From an uncultured Sulfitobacter sp. (GTDB taxonomy: Bacteria > Pseudomonadota > Alphaproteobacteria > Rhodobacterales > Rhodobacteraceae): a stretch of DNA of 13,073 nt. A program made the translations under genes and the position numbers. Each line of letters begins with the position of its first letter. Positions within the stretch are counted from its first letter, which is position 1. Under the pieces are notes generated by a model, which saw only the letters and a list, made by a program, of their open reading frames with translations, was not told the origin of the DNA and did not search any database. The DNA lies in the NCBI GenBank assembly GCA_937923365.1, contig CALAIJ010000215.1, forward strand, positions 1 to 13,073. Direction: 5' to 3'. This document shows, one piece after another, positions 6,557 through 12,557 of the stretch.

Positions 6557-8044
6557 CTAGATCACAAAATCGCTAGCGCCAAGATCGCCCGCCGCGATGC
6601 CGACAACGGCGATAGCCTGGCCATCCGCAAAGTCGATACGCGTGCCCCAACTACGCACACTCGCCAGCGCCAGTACATCCGCCGCATCCAAGAACCCATA
6701 GTCGGTCAGGTCGAAGATATCCTCGCCAATGGTGAAATCATTCACCACGTTGAAACCGCCGCCCCTGAACGCCACTGTGGTGAACAGGAAATCATCCGCG
6801 CCTGCACCCCCAAGAAGGGTGTCATTGCCACTGCCCGCCCCAATAATGTCGTCACCGTTTCCGCCAGCTGCGTAGTTGTTGCCGTCCAACAGCTGGATCC
6901 TATCGTCGTCGTTACCACCGCGCACATCACTGTCGCCGCCGCTTGCAATCAAAGTGTCCAACCCATCGTTGCCGCGCAGCCGATTATTGCCGCCATACAC
7001 TTCGATGAAGTCGTCCCCCAAACCGCCGAATAATTGGTCATCGCCGTAAAAATTCAACAGGTAGTCACGACCATCGCCGCCATTGAGCACATCATTCTCT
7101 CTGCCACCATCCAGCGAATCGTTACCTTCCCCGCCCAAGAGCGAATCCGCGCCGGCACGGCCATAAAGTACGTCATTCCCCTCTCGGGCGCGTAGTGTAT
7201 CGTTGCCGCCTGCACCAAACAGAATATTGAACTGTTCATCGCCAATAATCCTGTCGCTTTGATCGGTTCCGACCAACTCTTCAAAGTTGGTGGCAAATTG
7301 TCTGGTGCCATCAGGCAGGATCACGCGTTCATTGAACATATCAAGGGTGACGCCACCAAGGGTCGCGTCGAGCTCGATTGCAATAAGCGCATCCAACCCC
7401 AAGCCGCCATAGGATTGGTCTAAGCCAAGGCTGACGAACACGTAGTCACCGCCGTCGCCCGCATAGATAATGTCATCGCCAGCACCGCCATCAATTCTGT
7501 CAGAACCAGTCCCGCCACTGATCAGGTCAGCACCACCAAGCCCAAAGAGGAAGTCATCGCCGCCACCACCATCAAGGGTATCTTGGCCTTGCGTTCCTTC
7601 CAGCACGTCCGCACCACCACCAATTTCGAACAGGCCTACACGGCCCGAAAGATTGGCGGTAGCGATAGCGTATTGCACGCCCGCAACTTCGACGATCCCG
7701 CCGAGCAGCGTATTTGACGGCGTCAGACCGTCAATGCTTGTGATCATGTCGACGGATGTCAAGGTGGCCAAATCCGTGTCGAACTCGAACACCTCGACCC
7801 CAGCACTCGCCGAGCTTCCGAAGGCGACAAACGTCTGGTCACCCACTTCAAAGACCTCAGACGCGACACTATTGTCCAGACGTGTCGGCGATGTGACTTC
7901 CTGCACAAGCGCTGCGGTGTTGGCGTCGAACTCATAGACATTCACTGTGTCCGCCGCGCCGCCCGCCACAAAGAGATAGACGCTCCCACCTTTTTCAATT
8001 GCACGGATCGGACCTGGCAAAAAAACCCGCATCAGTCTCGACAT
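6557..8044 (-). CDS. C-terminal fragment of the propeller-RTX protein (blades 5-7, RTX repeats, secretion-type end)
   Basis: This 495-codon frame can formally begin at ATG 8044, but no ribosome-binding site precedes it and the first seven residues come from the other frame's blade 4. It is best read as the continuation of the gene starting at 8702. Residues 8-141 hold propeller repeats 5 to 7. Residues 142-203 and about 259-420 hold nonapeptides of the GGxGxDxxx type, for example GGGGDDFLF, GGAGDDIIY and GGAGADDFL. Between them lies a 55-residue linker ending NFEELVGTDQSDRIIG, a usual RTX spacer. The end carries FNVVNDFTIGEDIFDLTDYGF, as in type I secreted proteins just before the export signal. 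Confidence 0.75.
   Translation of the reverse strand: MSRLMRVFLPGPIRAIEKGGSVYLFVAGGAADTVNVYEFDANTAALVQEVTSPTRLDNSVASEVFEVGDQTFVAFGSSASAGVEVFEFDTDLATLTSVDMITSIDGLTPSNTLLGGIVEVAGVQYAIATANLSGRVGLFEIGGGADVLEGTQGQDTLDGGGGDDFLFGLGGADLISGGTGSDRIDGGAGDDIIYAGDGGDYVFVSLGLDQSYGGLGLDALIAIELDATLGGVTLDMFNERVILPDGTRQFATNFEELVGTDQSDRIIGDEQFNILFGAGGNDTLRAREGNDVLYGRAGADSLLGGEGNDSLDGGRENDVLNGGDGRDYLLNFYGDDQLFGGLGDDFIEVYGGNNRLRGNDGLDTLIASGGDSDVRGGNDDDRIQLLDGNNYAAGGNGDDIIGAGSGNDTLLGGAGADDFLFTTVAFRGGGFNVVNDFTIGEDIFDLTDYGFLDAADVLALASVRSWGTRIDFADGQAIAVVGIAAGDLGASDFVI
6785..7270 (-). repeat. RTX nonapeptide block 2
   Basis: About 162 codons of nonapeptides. Well-kept units include GGNDTLRAR, EGNDVLYGR, EGNDSLDGG, NGDDIIGAG and SGNDTLLGGAGADDF. 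Several middle units are degenerate (for example YGGNNRLRG and LDGNNYAAG), so calcium binding may be uneven along the roll. Confidence 0.9.
7436..7621 (-). repeat. RTX nonapeptide block 1
   Basis: About 62 codons encoding consecutive calcium-binding nonapeptides of the form GGxGxDxxx, including QGQDTLDGG, GGDDFLFGL, GGADLISGG, GSDRIDGG and AGDDIIYAG. In this family such arrays form a parallel beta-roll that folds once calcium is met outside the cell. Confidence 0.9.
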
Positions 8045-8648
8045 TAAGGTGAAGGCTCGCCAACCCGGAGGCCGGGTCTATCAAGAACAGCGAGAAACCG
8101 TTTTCGCTGCCGCCGCCGACCGGCAGGTAAATTGATCCGGCATGTGAAAAGGGCTGGGTGACGATCCCCCCATGGACTTCAAGAAAGCAGGAATCTGCTA
8201 CGTTCTGGATAGAGATGAGCGATCCGTCAGAGAAGACCTCAAAAACAGAAAACCCCTGATCGAGGGGAGAGCCTACATATAAAAACGTCCCCGACGGGCC
8301 TTCATAGGTTGCCAGGTGGGATGCGCCGTCCAATTCGTAGCCCGGATTATCGGTGTCAATAGCGCGATCTACAAGCGTCAGGTACGGAGCCGTATCGCTC
8401 AGCGCAAATATGTTCACGGCGTCGTCAAGATACCCCGCCACCGCCAGAAAGCTATTCCCCGCAACCTCGAAAGCCTTGGCACTGATCGCCCCGCCAAGAC
8501 TTGTAGCGGTGCTGTCATTCACATTGCCCACTTGGGTCATCGTGCCGTCATTGCCCACAGCGTAAATCGTCACACTGGCAAACACTTCGGACGGGACATA
8601 CACAAACGTCTCCCCGTTGAGGACAGCGGATGTGGCGAGACCGGCACC
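7622..8648 (-). repeat. Seven degenerate beta-propeller repeats (protein level)
   Basis: Coding-strand repeats of about 51, 55, 52, 51, 52, 52 and 30 codons. Each begins with a small/aliphatic patch, has a G-x-x-F/Y-L/V-x-V strand, a V/F-x-V-F/Y-E-x strand and an L-x-x-V strand. The seventh is short and lacks its last strand, which repeat 1 could supply to close a ring. The period is kept across the frameshift between repeats 4 and 5. The fold is an inference from this pattern. Confidence 0.65.
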
Positions 8649-8702
8649 ACTCAGAATCGCGGAATCAGCTTCTGCAAAGGTCGAGCCTGCAAGATTGGCC
8701 AT
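7995..8702 (-). CDS. N-terminal fragment of the propeller-RTX protein (blades 1-4)
   Basis: As sequenced, this frame encodes 235 residues and would be the product made if no frame correction occurs. It starts at ATG 8702 with the strongest ribosome-binding site in the window. Four beta-propeller-like repeats are visible at about 18-68, 69-123, 124-175 and 176-226. They share a pattern such as F-x-V-A-G-x-S-F-L-x-V, then V-x-I-F or FSVFEV, then L-x-x-V. The last nine residues (FFARSDPCN) are out-of-frame sequence after the T run and match no repeat. An incomplete propeller without RTX or secretion signal would probably be neither folded nor exported. Confidence 0.7.
   Translation of the reverse strand: MANLAGSTFAEADSAILSGAGLATSAVLNGETFVYVPSEVFASVTIYAVGNDGTMTQVGNVNDSTATSLGGAISAKAFEVAGNSFLAVAGYLDDAVNIFALSDTAPYLTLVDRAIDTDNPGYELDGASHLATYEGPSGTFLYVGSPLDQGFSVFEVFSDGSLISIQNVADSCFLEVHGGIVTQPFSHAGSIYLPVGGGSENGFSLFLIDPASGLASLHLNVETDAGFFARSDPCN
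8019..8025 (-). other. Seven-T run at the frameshift point
   Basis: On the coding strand the sequence reads GGG then seven T then GCC. In the upstream frame it gives Gly-Phe-Phe-Ala and soon a TGA; dropping one T gives Gly-Phe-Leu-Pro-Gly-Pro and joins the downstream frame. A plus-one shift, transcript slippage losing one U, or a six-T version of the allele would all restore the protein. Homopolymers of this length are also typical places for sequencing errors. Confidence 0.8.
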
Positions 8703-8882
8703 AAGAGGCCTCCTAACGGTTTTGATTGAAAGTATTGGGAGATGTAACGTCTTCAAAAACAGTCTGCAGTCTGGGCCTGCAAATGTATTAAGTGAAGGCC
8801 TGCCAAAAGTTCCCTCACAGCTTGCAATGCCCCGCTTGGCTTGACAGGTTACCTGCAAACCATCGTTACAAAGGCCCCTTCC
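8703..8882. promoter_or_regulatory. AT-richer divergent intergenic region upstream of the propeller-RTX gene and mtnP
   Basis: This 180-base gap must hold promoters for both directions. Its left 60 bases are only about 38 percent GC by count, far below the neighbouring genes. AGGAGG for the RTX gene lies at 8709-8714 on the minus strand, six bases from the ATG. Two tandem CAGTCTG heptamers lie at 8760-8773, and two direct copies of GGCCTGC at 8774-8780 and 8797-8803, 23 bases apart, are possible regulator sites. TTGACA at 8841-8846 resembles a -35 box towards mtnP, but no good -10 box follows. AAAGG at 8870-8874 is a plausible mtnP ribosome-binding site. Confidence 0.45.
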
Positions 8883-9755
8883 ATGACCCAGACCAAGATC
8901 GCCGTGATCGGCGGCTCCGGCATATATGACATCGACGGGCTGGAAGGTGCCGAATGGGTGCAGGTTAAGACGCCTTGGGGCGATCCGTCCGACAAGCTGC
9001 TGACTGGGACGCTGGGCGGCGTCGAGATGGTGTTCCTGCCCCGCCACGGGCGCGGGCATGTCCATAGCCCCACCACGGTCCCCTACCGCGCCAACATCGA
9101 TGCGCTCAAACGTTTGGGCGTTACGGATGTGATCGGCGTTTCCGCCTGCGGGTCCTTCCGCGAGGAAATGGCGCCCGGTGATTTTGTTATTGTCGATCAG
9201 TTCATTGACCGGACGTTTGCCCGCGAGAAGTCGTTTTTTGGCGCAGGCTGCGTCGCCCATGTCAGCGTGGCGCATCCGACCTGCCCGCGCCTGTCTGACG
9301 CCTGCGAGACCGCTGCCAGGGAAACCGGCGTATCCGTGCATCGCGGCGGGACCTATCTGGCGATGGAGGGGCCGCAGTTTTCCACGCTGGCGGAATCCAA
9401 AATGTACCGCGAGGTCTGGGGCGCGGATGTGATCGGCATGACCAATATGCCAGAGGCCAAACTCGCCCGCGAGGCGGAGCTTTGTTATGCCTCAGTGGCG
9501 ATGATCACCGACTACGACAGCTGGCATCCTGACCACGGCGAAGTCGACGTGACCGAGATCATCAAGACCCTGATGGGCAACGCGGACAATGCCCGCGCCA
9601 TGGTGGCAGGCTTGCCCGCCCTTCTGGGGGCAGACCGCGCCCCCTGCCCGCACGGATGTGACCGCGCCTTGGAATATGCGATCATGACCCAACCTGATGC
9701 CCGTGATCCGGCGGTGGTCGCCAAGCTGGATGCAGTGGCAGGCCGCGTGCTCTGA
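8883..9755 (+). CDS. mtnP: S-methyl-5'-thioadenosine phosphorylase MtnP
   Basis: A 290-residue cytoplasmic enzyme that splits methylthioadenosine with phosphate into adenine and methylthioribose-1-phosphate, clearing the by-product of polyamine and quorum-signal synthesis. Family motifs in order: IGGSGIYD (9-16) phosphate loop, LPRHGRGH (52-59), NIDALKRLGV (71-80), SACGSFREEMAPGDFVIVDQ (87-106), MEGPQFST-LAES (161-172) and MTNMPEAKLAREAEL (186-200). The latter two, with TDYDSW (209-214), point to the methylthioadenosine-specific branch rather than general purine nucleoside phosphorylases. The frame opens at 8841, but ATG 8883 is chosen because it starts at the conserved beta strand and follows AAAGG. 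lysE-type and apt genes follow on the same strand. Confidence 0.94.
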   Translation: MTQTKIAVIGGSGIYDIDGLEGAEWVQVKTPWGDPSDKLLTGTLGGVEMVFLPRHGRGHVHSPTTVPYRANIDALKRLGVTDVIGVSACGSFREEMAPGDFVIVDQFIDRTFAREKSFFGAGCVAHVSVAHPTCPRLSDACETAARETGVSVHRGGTYLAMEGPQFSTLAESKMYREVWGADVIGMTNMPEAKLAREAELCYASVAMITDYDSWHPDHGEVDVTEIIKTLMGNADNARAMVAGLPALLGADRAPCPHGCDRALEYAIMTQPDARDPAVVAKLDAVAGRVL

Positions 9756-9791
9756 CACGGTTTGCGCTTGAACTGGGGCCTGCCCCGTGTC
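9754..9791 (+). terminator. Terminator-like hairpin just after mtnP (possible partial terminator)
   Basis: GACACGG (9754-9760, overlapping the mtnP stop) pairs perfectly with CCGTGTC (9785-9791), which is followed by TTT. Within the loop, GGGG (9775-9778) can pair with CCCC (9783-9786), competing with the end of the outer stem. The large loop and short T run make it weak. It could reduce read-through from mtnP into the exporter and apt genes or only stabilise the message end. Confidence 0.35.
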
Positions 9792-9821
9792 TTTGCTGGG
9801 CGCACCTATCGGGAGACCTGA

Positions 9822-10448
9822 ATGCCTTTTGACCTTTGGCTGACCTTTGTCTTTGCCACTGCCGCGTTGTTGTTGATCCCCGGCCCGACCGTGATGCTGG
9901 TGCTAAGCTATGCGCTGAGCAAGGGGCGCTCCGTTGCAGTGGCCTCTGCTGCCGGCGTGGCTTTGGGCGACCTTATCGCCATGAGCGCATCGCTTGCGGG
10001 GCTGGGCGCTTTGGTGCTGACCTCGGCCACATTGTTCACGGCACTGAAATGGATCGGCGCGGCCTATCTTGTCTGGCTTGGGATCAAACTGATCCGCTCG
10101 GCTCCGTCTGAAGGGATGCGCGTTCCGCAAGCTGATGTCAGCGCACGGCATGTGCTGGGACATGCCACAATGGTGACAGCGCTCAACCCCAAGTCCATCG
10201 CGTTTTTCATCGCTTTTGTACCGCAGTTCATCCGCCCGGATGCGCCTTTGGTGCCGCAATTCACGATCCTCATCGTCACTTTTGTCACGATGGGAGGTCT
10301 TAATGCGCTGCTCTATGCACTGCTTGCCGACAGGCTGCGCACCATGATCGCACGTCCAAACGTCATCACCTGGATCACCCGCGTCGGCGGGGCGGCCTTG
10401 ATCACGATGGGCGTTCTTACCGCAACACTTCGCAGGGCTACCGCATGA
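9822..10448 (+). CDS. LysE/RhtB family exporter
   Basis: A 208-residue inner-membrane protein with about six hydrophobic segments, the usual length of the LysE/RhtB family, which expels amino acids or related small metabolites using the proton gradient. Visible family marks are [17 protein letters not shown] (16-32) with the conserved [16 protein letters not shown] (79-91) closing helix 3, and [18 protein letters not shown] (120-137) with the NPK motif. ATG 9822 follows GGGAGA at 9811-9816. Its stop overlaps the apt start as ATGA, so the two are translated together, and it lies 66 bases after mtnP. The substrate is not evident; its position suggests a compound linked to adenine or methylthioadenosine turnover, though LysE genes are often misleading neighbours. 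Confidence 0.9.
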   Translation: MPFDLWLTFVFATAALLLIPGPTVMLVLSYALSKGRSVAVASAAGVALGDLIAMSASLAGLGALVLTSATLFTALKWIGAAYLVWLGIKLIRSAPSEGMRVPQADVSARHVLGHATMVTALNPKSIAFFIAFVPQFIRPDAPLVPQFTILIVTFVTMGGLNALLYALLADRLRTMIARPNVITWITRVGGAALITMGVLTATLRRATA

Positions 10449-10975
10449 AACAAGTCTCCGACTACATCCGCACCATCGTTGATTTCCCCCATGAAGGGAT
10501 CATGTTTCGCGATGTGACCACGCTGTTTGCAGACCCACGCGGGTTTCGCATGGCAATCGACCAGATGCTGCACCCCTATGCGGGCATGCAGATCGACAAG
10601 GTTGTCGGCCTTGAAGCGCGCGGCTTCATTCTGGGCGGTGCCATTGCCCACCAACTTAGCGTCGGGTTTGTGCCCATCCGCAAGAAAGGCAAACTGCCCG
10701 GCACCACCATCAGCCAAGATTACACGCTGGAGTACGGCGAGGCGATTGTGGAAATCCACGACGACGCCATTCAGGCAGGCGAGAAGATCCTTGTCGTTGA
10801 TGACCTGCTTGCCACCGGCGGCACCGCCGAGGCGGGCATCAAACTGATCGAACGTTTGGGCGGAGAGATCATCTCCTGCGCTTTCATCATCGACCTGCCC
10901 GAACTGGGGGGTCGCGCCAAGCTGGAAGCGCTTGGCATGGAAGTGCAGGCCCTCTGCGCCTTTGACGGTCTTTAG
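10445..10975 (+). CDS. apt: Adenine phosphoribosyltransferase Apt
   Basis: A 176-residue cytoplasmic enzyme, standard length, joining adenine and PRPP to give AMP and pyrophosphate. Motifs: [15 protein letters not shown] (14-28) at the N-terminus, where most members have [21 protein letters not shown] (55-68); RKKGKLP (79-85), the flexible loop; and the PRPP-binding [16 protein letters not shown] (115-130). It ends close to ALCAFDGL, as usual in the family. ATG 10445 overlaps the upstream exporter stop (ATGA). With mtnP two genes upstream, it would recycle the adenine released from methylthioadenosine. A folded intergenic region lies directly downstream. Confidence 0.96.
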   Translation: MKQVSDYIRTIVDFPHEGIMFRDVTTLFADPRGFRMAIDQMLHPYAGMQIDKVVGLEARGFILGGAIAHQLSVGFVPIRKKGKLPGTTISQDYTLEYGEAIVEIHDDAIQAGEKILVVDDLLATGGTAEAGIKLIERLGGEIISCAFIIDLPELGGRAKLEALGMEVQALCAFDGL

Positions 10976-11034
10976 GCCGCTGCACACAGGCTCCTCTCAC
11001 GAAGGTTCCACGGTTCATGCGCTTCAAAACGCGT

Positions 11035-11102
11035 GTCCCCCTGCGGCCCGGCCCACGTCGGCGGGTGGCAGGGGACGCCGTAAGGTGCCGCTCTGCGGCA
11101 CC
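11035..11102. terminator. Two hairpins between convergent apt and FAD-oxidase genes
   Basis: The second hairpin is perfect: GGTGCCGC (11084-11091), loop TCT, GCGGCACC (11095-11102). The first pairs GTCCCCCTGC (11035-11044, one bulged C) with GCAGGGGAC (11068-11076) around a 23-base GC-rich loop. Position between two convergent stops, 7 bases before the oxidase stop codon, suggests bidirectional termination. Neither strand shows a real T run after the stems, so factor-independent termination would be weak. Confidence 0.55.
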
Positions 11103-11108
11103 CCTGGC

Positions 11109-12521
11109 CTAACGCAAAACAGCGCCGGGGTTCATGATGCCCGTCGGGTCGAGTGCTGCCTTGATGGCCCGCATCGCCGCCAGTTTTGCCGGATCGCCGT
11201 AGCGTTCAAGATCATCCACTTTCAGCCGCCCGATGCCATGCTCGGCCGAGATTGACCCGCCAAGGCTGTCCACCAGATCATGCACCAGCCGCTTGATCAC
11301 AGGCCGTGCATCTTCGTGATCGGCCCGCGACTTGCCACGCTGCGCGAAGACGTTGTAATGCAGGTTCCCGTCGCCCACATGGCCAAAGCAGTTGATGCGG
11401 AAATCCCCAAGCGTCGCGATCGCTTCGCCTGCACGGGCGATGAATTCTGGCAGCGCGCCCAAGGGGACCGATATGTCATGCGATGACACCGACCCGATCA
11501 GGCGGTTGGCTTCTGGGATCATCTCGCGCACGCGCCAGAAATCCTGCGATTGCGCAGCACTTTGGGCGATCATCCCGTCTGCGACGAGGCCCAGTCCATG
11601 CGCCTCCTCGAAAACCGCTTCAAGCCCCGTTTGCGGGTTGCCTGCCCCGCTGAGCCCTGCCTCCATCAAAACGCACCATTCAGGTGGTTCAGCAAAGGGC
11701 TGACGCATGTCCGCAAGGACTTCTCCCAGAAAATCAAAGCCTTGACGGTGGATCAATTCAAAAGCGCTGACCGCCTCGCCAAAGTGCTTGCGGGCGAGTG
11801 ACAGCAGATCAAGCGCCGCTTGCGGGCTGTCCACCGCCAAAAGGGCGGTCCCCGTTGCAGCGGGCTGGGCAAACATCTTGAGCGTCGCTGCCGTGATCAC
11901 CCCCAGCGTGCCCTCCGCGCCGATCAGCAGGTGGCGCAGATCGTAACCGGTGTTGTTCTTGCGCAAACGCGTCAGCCCGTGCCAGATCTCGCCCGATGGC
12001 AACACGGCCTCCAGCCCCAGACACAGATCACGCGCATTGCCGTAGCGCAGCACCCCCGTGCCGCCCGCGTTGGTGGCAAGGTTTCCGCCAATGCGGGCCG
12101 AGCCTTCGGCCGCCAGCGACAGCGGGAACAAGCGGCCCGCATCCTGCGCTGCGGCCTGCACGTCAGCAAGGACCACGCCCGCCTCCACGGTAATGACGTT
12201 CTCGTCCGGATAGACCGCGCGCACGGCGTTCATCCGCTCCAGCGACAGGATCAGCGGCGCGGGGCCATCGGGAGCCACCTGTCCGCCGACCAGCCCCGTG
12301 CCGCCGCCATAGGGGATCACACCGACACGGGCCTCTGCGGCGCAGGCGATTAGGGCTGAAACCTCCTCCACCGTGCGTGGCAAGGCCAGCAAGGCGCTTT
12401 GCCCCCTGTAGCGTCCGCGCGGTTCGTGCAGATAGCGGTCTTCCGTCTGGCGGAAGATATCATCGGGCAAGGCCGCCCGCAGGCGGGCCTCAAAGGCGGC
12501 ATCAGCAGAATTCAATGTCAT
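11109..12521 (-). CDS. FAD-binding oxidoreductase, D-lactate / D-2-hydroxyglutarate dehydrogenase type
   Basis: A 470-residue flavoenzyme of the vanillyl-alcohol-oxidase fold. The N-terminal FAD domain shows LPRTVEEVSALI (47-58), PYGGGTGLVGGQ (70-81), AAEGSARIGGNLATNAGG (137-154), and YGNARDLCLGLEAVLPSGE (160-178). The C-terminal FAD-oxidase cap carries CFGHVGDGNLHYNVF (378-392) and SAEHGIGRLK (425-434), which supply the substrate and metal site in D-2-hydroxy-acid dehydrogenases, and ends NPGAVL. It would oxidise a D-2-hydroxy acid, passing electrons to a carrier; whether D-lactate, D-2-hydroxyglutarate or glycolate is not decided by sequence. It is single-chain, not split like GlcDEF. Start ATG 12521 has AAAGGG only one base away, so TTG 12515 two codons on is an alternative. 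It lies 36 bases after the hydrolase gene. Confidence 0.92.
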   Translation of the reverse strand: MTLNSADAAFEARLRAALPDDIFRQTEDRYLHEPRGRYRGQSALLALPRTVEEVSALIACAAEARVGVIPYGGGTGLVGGQVAPDGPAPLILSLERMNAVRAVYPDENVITVEAGVVLADVQAAAQDAGRLFPLSLAAEGSARIGGNLATNAGGTGVLRYGNARDLCLGLEAVLPSGEIWHGLTRLRKNNTGYDLRHLLIGAEGTLGVITAATLKMFAQPAATGTALLAVDSPQAALDLLSLARKHFGEAVSAFELIHRQGFDFLGEVLADMRQPFAEPPEWCVLMEAGLSGAGNPQTGLEAVFEEAHGLGLVADGMIAQSAAQSQDFWRVREMIPEANRLIGSVSSHDISVPLGALPEFIARAGEAIATLGDFRINCFGHVGDGNLHYNVFAQRGKSRADHEDARPVIKRLVHDLVDSLGGSISAEHGIGRLKVDDLERYGDPAKLAAMRAIKAALDPTGIMNPGAVLR

Positions 12522-12557
12522 GCCCTTTGATCCCGCGCAGACGCGCCGGATGCAAGG

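Larger units (their letters stand above)
6557..8702 (-). pseudogene. Frameshifted gene: seven-bladed beta-propeller plus RTX calcium-binding protein (714 residues if repaired)
   Basis: One gene split in two frames. The first frame runs from ATG 8702 (AGGAGG site at 8709-8714) to TGA at 7995; the second continues to TAG at 6557. They differ by one base, and the junction falls at seven T (plus-strand A 8019-8025). With six T the product is 714 residues: about 18-360 seven repeats of 51-55 residues (propeller-like), about 362-640 two blocks of RTX nonapeptides that fold on calcium, and a C-terminus rich in aliphatic and acidic residues ending ASDFVI, like type I secretion signals. No classical signal peptide is seen. 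A secreted binding or enzymatic protein is inferred; no exporter genes are present in the window. It may be intact in the organism if the extra base is a sequencing error. Confidence 0.8.

Noticed and set aside
4446..6560. Very long plus-strand open frame (704 codons) opposite sulP
   Set aside because: It lies antisense to two clear genes, has no family features, and is rich in His, Arg and Gln as expected from reading GC-rich code backwards.
6785..7621. Repetitive DNA in the RTX region as a tandem DNA repeat or CRISPR-like array
   Set aside because: The periodicity is at the protein level (nonapeptides); DNA copies differ too much and there are no regular spacers.
8841..8882. Longer mtnP start at TTG 8841
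   Set aside because: The added 14 residues precede the normal N-terminus, have no ribosome-binding site, and ATG 8883 has AAAGG upstream.
8703..9341. Minus-strand frame continuing upstream of the RTX start, opposite mtnP
   Set aside because: The ATG at 8702 has a strong AGGAGG site and begins the repeat protein; the upstream part is antisense to well-conserved mtnP.
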